Assembly: GCA_905236615.1 (NCBI GenBank)
Contig: CAJORC010000328.1
Coordinates: 1-20,684 of the forward strand
Length of the DNA: 20,684 bases
Origin: an uncultured Lachnospiraceae bacterium
GTDB taxonomy: Bacteria; Bacillota; Clostridia; Lachnospirales; Lachnospiraceae
Direction of reading: 5' to 3'
This document shows, one piece after another, positions 16,366-20,684 of the stretch. The notes under the pieces are model-generated. The model did no database searches, was not told where the DNA came from, and saw only the letters and a program-made list of their open reading frames with translations. The translations under genes were made by a program, and so were the position numbers. Every line of letters starts with the position of its first letter. Position 1 is the stretch's first letter.

Positions 16366-16389
16366 TATAATTGAAATATATGGTATACT
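16366..16389 (+). promoter_or_regulatory. Candidate -10 elements for the acidic-tail membrane protein
   Basis: TATAAT (16366-16371) and an extended -10 TGG-TATACT (16381-16389) lie 33-50 bases before the ATG at 16422. Neither has a good -35. The region is divergent from and nearly abuts the sigma-28 promoter. Confidence 0.4.
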
Positions 16390-16421
16390 TTAGCTAAGAA
16401 TCTGATTCTTTGGGGGATATA

Positions 16422-17021
16422 ATGTATACTAAAAAACTTCTTGCCTTTCTTTTTGCAAATTATCTGCCGATTTTTATCTGGATCCTTCTTTTCAACAAGG
16501 GGTCTCTTATTATTTTGTTCCTAATTCCCTTTAATGTCCTGATAATGACGTTTGACTACCTTCTTTCCTACGGGATAAAAGAGCTTTGGACTGCTTTTCT
16601 TCATCTGATCGCTGCAAATGTTCTCGGAGCTGTTCTTCAGGGTATTATTTTAATGATCTATCCTTTAGAGCACAGGTATTCTATTCTTACAATGTTTGTA
16701 CATATCCTTTTTTTCACTCTTTTTATCTTCATAAGTATGTTTATATTAAAAAAGCCTGTACAACATCGTAAAAAGCAGAAAGATGAACTTTACGCAAAGA
16801 AAAAAGAAGCTTATGAAAAATACATTGAAGAGCATGGTGAGGATGAAAATGAAGAAAACGATGATGAAGATGATGAATATCTGAGCAGGCGCAGAAACCG
16901 CTACGAAAACATTGATGACAATATGGATGAAGATATGGATGATCTTTCAGATGACGAATATTCTGAAGACCCCGGCCTTTACGGGGATTATCGTCCTGCT
17001 TCCCGAAAAGAACAAAAATAA
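16422..17021 (+). CDS. Four-helix membrane protein with acidic cytoplasmic tail
   Basis: 199-residue protein not recognised. Hydrophobic helices are at about 6-25, 27-48, 55-82 and 88-110. A lysine-rich, probably coiled segment follows (KKQKDELYAKKKEAYEKY, about 115-135), then a strongly acidic tail with runs such as EENDDEDDE and DEDMDDLSDDE, interrupted by SRRRNR. No enzyme motif is visible. The reading frame can be opened by a TTG at 16410, but the ATG at 16422 follows GGGGG by five bases and is the better start. It diverges from the flagellar operon and converges on the SufB-like gene. Confidence 0.75.
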   Translation: MYTKKLLAFLFANYLPIFIWILLFNKGSLIILFLIPFNVLIMTFDYLLSYGIKELWTAFLHLIAANVLGAVLQGIILMIYPLEHRYSILTMFVHILFFTLFIFISMFILKKPVQHRKKQKDELYAKKKEAYEKYIEEHGEDENEENDDEDDEYLSRRRNRYENIDDNMDEDMDDLSDDEYSEDPGLYGDYRPASRKEQK

Positions 17022-17031
17022 ATATTAATCT

Positions 17032-17119
17032 TTAATAAATTCCGCCAAAGGCGGATTTCCGGACAAAATTCCGATTTCTTTGTCCGGAAAGTTCGTTAAA
17101 ATCCGCCTGGATTTATTAA
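17032..17119. repeat. 88-bp multi-level palindrome, likely bidirectional terminator
   Basis: Nested arms: outer TTAATAAAT (17032-17040) / ATTTATTAA (17111-17119); TCCGCC (17041-17046) / GGCGGA (17050-17055); GGCGGATTT (17050-17058) / AAATCCGCC (17099-17107); and a perfect 12-bp inner stem TTTCCGGACAAA (17056-17067) / TTTGTCCGGAAA (17079-17090). GGCGGA can therefore pair with either of two partners. The element fills the gap between convergent genes, and its right arm covers the stop codon of the SufB-like gene. A miniature mobile or REP-like repeat is the alternative. Confidence 0.7.
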
Positions 17120-18042
17120 CGTAAAAATCCATTGATTATCTGCTCTTCTGCTTCGGCCTCTGTGAGTCCGAGTGTCATGAGCTTGTTAAGCTGGTCACCG
17201 GCGATCTTTCCGATTGCAGCTTCGTGGATAAGCTGGGCTTCGGTACTGTTTGCTTCGAGTGAAGGAACTGCAAGGATGCGTCCTTTATCCATGATAATAG
17301 AATCACATTCAGTATGTCCGCTGCAAACAGCATTACCGACAATCTTCAGGTCAAGCTTCTGATAAGAATTATCCCTTGCAACACCTCTGGAAACAATATC
17401 AGCTCCGGAACCGTCTCCGTCAAGTCTCACATCGTAAACACTTATGGCCTGCTGTTCACCATGAGTCATAAGTCTTTCCCTTACAACAAGGTGTGCGTCA
17501 GCTTTAAGAGAAGCTGTTGTGGTACGTTCAGTTGAGTCAACACCCTTGATCTGTACCATTTCCATCTCCATAGAGCTGCCTTCATCAATGTGGACATTTG
17601 TAACAGGATTCAGCAGTCTCTTTCCCATTCCGTCACCTGAACCATAGTGCTTTTCCACATATCTGACCTTGGAATTTTTACCTATATAAAATGTGTGGAT
17701 ACCATCATGCTCTGCATCCTGTGTTCCGCAGTTATCAATTCCGCATCCGGCAACTATCAGGACATCACAGTTATCACCCACATAGAAATCATTATAAACG
17801 GTCTCCTTCATTCCGCTTTCACTTAAAACAACCGGAATGTGAACACTCTGTCTCTTTGTTCCGTCTTTTATCTTTATGGTAAGTCCCTGACCGTCTTCTC
17901 TTGAATCAACAATGATCTCGTCAGTGCTGTTTCTTCCTACAGATTTTCCGTTTGCACGAAGATTATAAGCTCCTACCGGTACATCATGCAGATCTGCAAC
18001 CTCTTCAAGGAGTCTCTTCTGAACTTCATCCATTTTAAGCAT
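17116..18042 (-). CDS. SufB/SufD-family Fe-S cluster scaffold protein (short form)
   Basis: 308-residue beta-helix protein of the SufBD family that works with SufC to assemble iron-sulfur clusters. The diagnostic stretch is GCGIDNCGTQDAEHDGIH at 99-116, with a Cys pair and acidic/His residues, followed by YVEKHYGSGDG. The C-terminal region carries ARDNSYQKLDLKI, GHTECDSIIMDKGRILAVPSLEA and HEAAIGKIAGDQLNKLMTLGL, where SufB/SufD place their conserved His/Glu. It is shorter than E. coli SufB (about 495 residues) and fits the minimal two-gene SufCB-type systems of anaerobes. ATG at 18042 is chosen because AAGGAGG lies eight bases upstream; the ATG at 18048 is only two bases from it. It follows sufC by 15 bases. 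Confidence 0.9.
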   Translation of the reverse strand: MLKMDEVQKRLLEEVADLHDVPVGAYNLRANGKSVGRNSTDEIIVDSREDGQGLTIKIKDGTKRQSVHIPVVLSESGMKETVYNDFYVGDNCDVLIVAGCGIDNCGTQDAEHDGIHTFYIGKNSKVRYVEKHYGSGDGMGKRLLNPVTNVHIDEGSSMEMEMVQIKGVDSTERTTTASLKADAHLVVRERLMTHGEQQAISVYDVRLDGDGSGADIVSRGVARDNSYQKLDLKIVGNAVCSGHTECDSIIMDKGRILAVPSLEANSTEAQLIHEAAIGKIAGDQLNKLMTLGLTEAEAEEQIINGFLR

Positions 18043-18057
18043 TATCATATCCTCCTT

Positions 18058-18798
18058 TTAATCCTTAAGCCTGTCGCATGCATCAACTGCTGATTCTGTA
18101 CCGACAAGTTCCGGAAGAATTTCTTTGGCATCACCATGTTTAAAAATTGTTCCGTTCTTGACAACAACAATTTCGTCAGCAATGTTCAAAATTCTTTCCT
18201 GATGAGATATGATAATGATCGAACTGTCAGAAATCTCATTTCTCATATTTTCAAATATTCTGATAAGATTCTGGAAGCTCCAAAGGTCGATTCCTGCTTC
18301 GGGTTCATCAAAAACAGAAAGCCTTGTCTTTCTTGCCATTACAGTTGCAATTTCAATTCTCTTAAGCTCTCCGCCTGAAAGTGAAGCATTTACCTCTCTT
18401 TCAACGTAGTCTCTTGCGCAAAGGCCAACCTCTGAAAGATACTGACAAGCCTCAGAAATTGAAATTTCTTTTCCTGAAGCAATTCTTAAAAGATCGATAA
18501 CCCTTATACCCTTAAAGCGAACGGGCTGCTGAAAAGCAAAGCTTATTCCCTTTTTTGCCCTCTCTGTAATAGAGAGATCGGTTATATCTTCACCATTAAA
18601 AAAGATCTTTCCGGAAGAAGGCTTCTTTATTCCTGCAATAAGGGTAGCAAGTGTGGATTTTCCTCCTCCGTTGGGACCTGTTACAACAACAAATTTATTA
18701 TCATCAATTTTCAGATTGATATTTTTTAAGATTTCTATTTCTCCGTTTTTGCTGGTTTCATCATCAACAGAAAAAGAAATATCTCTTAATTCAAGCAT
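18058..18798 (-). CDS. sufC: Fe-S cluster assembly ATPase SufC
   Basis: 246-residue soluble ABC ATPase that drives the SufB/D-type scaffold. Walker A GPNGGGKST is at 41-49, Q-loop SFAFQQPVRFKGI is at 86-98, signature LSGGE is at 140-144, and Walker B SVFDEPEAGID is at 161-171. The signature context (SGGELKRIEIA) and EPEAGIDLWS distinguish SufC from importer ATPases. The partner gene immediately downstream settles the assignment. No sufS, sufU or sufE is in the window, consistent with a minimal two-gene unit. AAAGGAGC lies seven bases before the ATG. Confidence 0.93.
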   Translation of the reverse strand: MLELRDISFSVDDETSKNGEIEILKNINLKIDDNKFVVVTGPNGGGKSTLATLIAGIKKPSSGKIFFNGEDITDLSITERAKKGISFAFQQPVRFKGIRVIDLLRIASGKEISISEACQYLSEVGLCARDYVEREVNASLSGGELKRIEIATVMARKTRLSVFDEPEAGIDLWSFQNLIRIFENMRNEISDSSIIIISHQERILNIADEIVVVKNGTIFKHGDAKEILPELVGTESAVDACDRLKD

Positions 18799-18821
18799 TT
18801 TTCATGCTCCTTTCCTAAGGA

Positions 18822-18857
18822 TCTGTTCGTTATTAGTTTTAATAATAACAGATTATG
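18822..18857 (-). promoter_or_regulatory. Possible sufC promoter -10 overlapping an imperfect inverted repeat
   Basis: On the minus strand CATAAT (18857-18852) could be a -10. It abuts an imperfect inverted repeat TCTGTT (18822-18827) ... AACAGA (18847-18852), whose inner bases pair with a bulge. The -35 (ATGTTA at 17 bases) matches only half of consensus. The repeat could be an operator or a leader hairpin. Confidence 0.3.
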
Positions 18858-18978
18858 CATATTTAGTCCAATTTTAACATTGCGTAAGGTCAAATATTAT
18901 CTAAAAACTGAACTTTAACCTAAAAAGACCGTTTATTTTTCAAAAAAGAACATTCATTTTATGATTTATCTGATAAAA

Positions 18979-18984
18979 TATAAT
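18979..18984 (+). promoter_or_regulatory. -10 element of the RsbW-like gene-proC unit
   Basis: Perfect TATAAT 34 bases before the ATG at 19019. No clear -35 is seen. The rest of 18885-18978 is AT-rich with nothing else recognised. Confidence 0.45.
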
Positions 18985-19018
18985 AGATTAATAATGTATA
19001 GGAAGGAGATAATATACT

Positions 19019-19612
19019 ATGACGACAGATACATTTAAGGTTGACGGCAATGGTAATGGCTGGGAAGAGGCAATGAACGAAGCTGAACACTGTGGAAATT
19101 ACTGCGGACTTGCTAAGAATGATACGTTAAGGCTTCGCCTTCTTACAGAAGAACTTTTAAGTCTTATGAAATCAACAGTTGGTAAATTCAATGGCAATTT
19201 CTGGATTGAAAAAAACGAAGATAACGGTTTTAAGATACATTTGAATTCTGATGTTTTTGTAAATCTGAATCAGCGTGAAGAATTGCTTTCTGCTGCAAAA
19301 ACATCTTCTAAAGAAAAGAAAAATATTTTTTTAATGATAAAAGATGTATGGAAAGACTATCTCGATGCACAAAGTATCGTTTTGAGTGATCCTGATTCAC
19401 AGATGCAGGTAAGTATCATGGGTATGGACGTAACCGCATCAGGTCTTCCACTCTACAGCTGGTCGCTTAATAATTACATTAACAATATGCCGGATACGAA
19501 AAAAGAGGAAAAAGACGAACTTGAAAAATTCATTTTAAAAAGTATTGCCGATGACCTCCTTGTATCTGTACGAAAAAACTTTGCTGAACTTACTGCCGTT
19601 AAAAAATTTTAA
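19019..19612 (+). CDS. Hypothetical protein, possibly a degenerate RsbW-type ATPase fold
   Basis: 197-residue soluble protein. The segment NDTLRLRLLTEELLSLMKS (35-53) resembles the N-box helix of histidine-kinase-like ATPases of the RsbW/SpoIIAB anti-sigma type, and FWIEKNEDNGFKIHLNSDVFVN (61-82) fits the following strands. The glycine-rich G-box (DxGxG) is not visible, so ATP binding is doubtful. The second half is helical with a lysine/glutamate-rich stretch (KKEEKDELEKF). AAGGAG lies ten bases before the ATG. It is 11 bases ahead of proC and co-transcribed with it. I do not know its function. Confidence 0.75.
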   Translation: MTTDTFKVDGNGNGWEEAMNEAEHCGNYCGLAKNDTLRLRLLTEELLSLMKSTVGKFNGNFWIEKNEDNGFKIHLNSDVFVNLNQREELLSAAKTSSKEKKNIFLMIKDVWKDYLDAQSIVLSDPDSQMQVSIMGMDVTASGLPLYSWSLNNYINNMPDTKKEEKDELEKFILKSIADDLLVSVRKNFAELTAVKKF

Positions 19613-19623
19613 GGGGAATTATT

Positions 19624-20418
19624 ATGAAAATCGGTTTTATTGGAACAGGAAACATGGGAACTGCCATTATAGGCGGAATATTGAAAAAGGGAATTGCCAA
19701 TGCATCTGATATTATTGGCTCTTCGCCTGATGAGGCTTTAAGAAAAAAGGCTGCTGATGAATTCGGAATTGAAACGACGGCTGATAATCTTGAAGTGCTG
19801 AAAAAAGCTGATATCGTCTTCTTTTCGGTTAAGCCTCAGATCATTCCTGTGGTAGTTGATGAAATTAAAGACAGTATCCGGGAAGATCAGCTTTTTATCT
19901 CTATCGTTGCAGGTAAAAGTATGAGCTGGTATGAGAATGCTTTCGGCAGAAAGATAAAGCTCATCCGCACAATGCCGAATACTCCTGCGCTTGTCGGAGA
20001 AGGTATGACGGCAGCGGTTATCGGAGAACTTGTTTCTGAAGATGAAAAAAATACTGCATTGGAAATATTGGGAAGTTTCGGTCAGGTCGAAGTTGTCAGC
20101 GAACACCTTATGGATGCAGTAGTTGCTGTAAGCGGAAGCTCTCCTGCATACATCTTTATGCTTATCGAAGCTATGGCTGACGGAGCTGTTGCTGAAGGTA
20201 TGCCCCGTGTTCAGGCTTACAAGTTTGCTTCACAGGCAGTACTTGGTTCGGCAAAGATGGCTCTGGAGCTTGGAAAGCACCCGGGTGAGCTTAAGGATAT
20301 GGTTTGCAGCCCTGCCGGAACCACGATCGAGGCCGTAAGAGTCCTTGAAAATATGGGATTCAGAGCTGCTGTTATTGAAGCTGAGAAAGCCTGCGCTGAA
20401 ATTAACAGAAATTTGTGA
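19624..20418 (+). CDS. proC: Pyrroline-5-carboxylate reductase
   Basis: 264-residue enzyme that reduces pyrroline-5-carboxylate to proline with NAD(P)H, the last step of proline synthesis in the cytoplasm. A Rossmann nucleotide motif GTGNMG is at 7-12, followed by FSVKPQIIPVV, IRTMPNTPALVGEGMTA, and the family signature VSGSSPAYIFMLIEAMADGAVAEGM with a downstream GSAKMALE helix, then KDMVCSPAGTTIEAVRVLE. Length is normal and the frame is intact. AAGGGG lies six to seven bases before the ATG. The upstream neighbour is the RsbW-like protein. Confidence 0.96.
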   Translation: MKIGFIGTGNMGTAIIGGILKKGIANASDIIGSSPDEALRKKAADEFGIETTADNLEVLKKADIVFFSVKPQIIPVVVDEIKDSIREDQLFISIVAGKSMSWYENAFGRKIKLIRTMPNTPALVGEGMTAAVIGELVSEDEKNTALEILGSFGQVEVVSEHLMDAVVAVSGSSPAYIFMLIEAMADGAVAEGMPRVQAYKFASQAVLGSAKMALELGKHPGELKDMVCSPAGTTIEAVRVLENMGFRAAVIEAEKACAEINRNL

Positions 20419-20469
20419 TTCTTAAACTTTTTGGATAGAAAAACATAAAAAAAGTGAATGATTTCGTAG

Positions 20470-20496
20470 TATACAATATTTTTTGTATAAATTTTT
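20470..20496 (+). terminator. Weak candidate terminator after proC
   Basis: TATACAA (20470-20476) / TTGTATA (20483-20489) with a 6-base loop, followed by AATTTTT. The stem is entirely AT-rich apart from one pair, so termination efficiency is doubtful. Confidence 0.4.
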
Positions 20497-20684
20497 GAAC
20501 ATCGCAGATGCCCATCCCATGCGGCTTCAGGGCAATAAATGTATTTTTAGGCGTACATTTTTAAGAATTCGTACACAGTTTAGACACATTTAGCAGTTAT
20601 AATAGGCTTCAAGATAGTTGATTAGTTCACTATCTCCCCCTCATAAGTATGAGCTTGCGAGTCACCCCTCGCAAGCTCTTCTCC
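20497..20684. other. Palindrome-rich non-coding or mobile-element-derived DNA at right edge
   Basis: Short inverted repeats follow one another: TGCCC (20509) / GGGCA (20530); AAATGTA (20537) / TACATTT (20554); AGATAGT (20612) / ACTATCT (20629); and a perfect 11-bp stem GAGCTTGCGAG (20651-20661) / CTCGCAAGCTC (20668-20678). A perfect TATAAT is at 20598-20603. Related motifs (GTACATTTTT, CGTACACA, AGACACA) between 20540 and 20590 look like the repeated ends of an insertion sequence, perhaps IS21-like. On the minus strand a frame without stops enters from 20684 and ends at 20622; it may be the tail of a convergent protein. I cannot decide between a small RNA, an element end or a convergent gene. 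Confidence 0.4.

Noticed and set aside
20500..20684. c-di-GMP, T-box or CRISPR-associated RNA at the right edge
   Set aside because: None of the conserved cores I know for these RNAs is present, and there are no spaced direct repeats.

Overview
The window looks like chromosomal DNA of a motile, low-GC, strictly Firmicutes-type bacterium, most likely a flagellated member of the Lachnospiraceae (Butyrivibrio/Roseburia/Lachnospira side). The reasons are the glgC-glgD heteromeric ADP-glucose pyrophosphorylase pair, the two-gene SufC/SufB-like Fe-S system, the ABC/GldG-fusion/DUF4340 cluster, and flagellins next to a very long DUF6240-type protein. That assignment rests on recalled family distributions, not on a database search. 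No rRNA, tRNA, CRISPR array or complete insertion sequence was seen.

Layout. (1) 1-851, minus: a small membrane protein followed by the N-terminal part of gltX, which runs off the left edge. A good sigma-A promoter for the pair lies just behind the preceding operon and overlaps its terminator hairpin. (2) 983-4619, minus: a three-gene operon (ABC ATPase, ABC-2 permease fused to a GldG-type domain, DUF4340 protein) joined by 1-base stop/start overlaps. (3) 4756-5328, minus: xpt with its own promoter and terminator, divergent from (4) 5524-7789, plus: glgC-glgD, the first committed step of glycogen synthesis, closed by a strong terminator. (5) 7959-9518, plus: a PAS-PAS-GGDEF diguanylate cyclase. 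(6) 16352 down to 9559, minus: a flagellar operon headed by a very good sigma-28 promoter and encoding an HD-domain protein, a cysteine-rich flagellin, a protease-bearing flagellin (flagellinolysin type, HELMH zinc site) and a 999-residue DUF6240-like protein whose C-terminus resembles the FliK hook-length domain. (7) 16422-17021, plus: a four-helix membrane protein with an acidic tail, converging on (8) 17116-18798, minus, a SufC/SufB-like pair. An 88-bp multi-level palindrome separates them. (9) 19019-20418, plus: a protein resembling the RsbW-type ATPase fold, then proC. (10) 20419-20684: non-coding or mobile-element-derived DNA rich in palindromes.

How the parts work together. The sigma-28 operon is the most interesting region. 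It predicts a late-expressed flagellar filament that is made of more than one flagellin, carries proteolytic activity on its surface, and contains a flagellin with a CCxxCC cluster. An HD-domain protein and a large FliK-like protein are made at the same time. The convergent diguanylate cyclase could tie c-di-GMP to motility, but that link is only positional. The remaining genes are housekeeping: glutamyl-tRNA charging, purine salvage, glycogen, Fe-S cluster assembly and proline synthesis.

No gene-free stretch exceeds 300 bases. The two largest are 18799-19018 (divergent promoters) and 20419-20684 (described as features).
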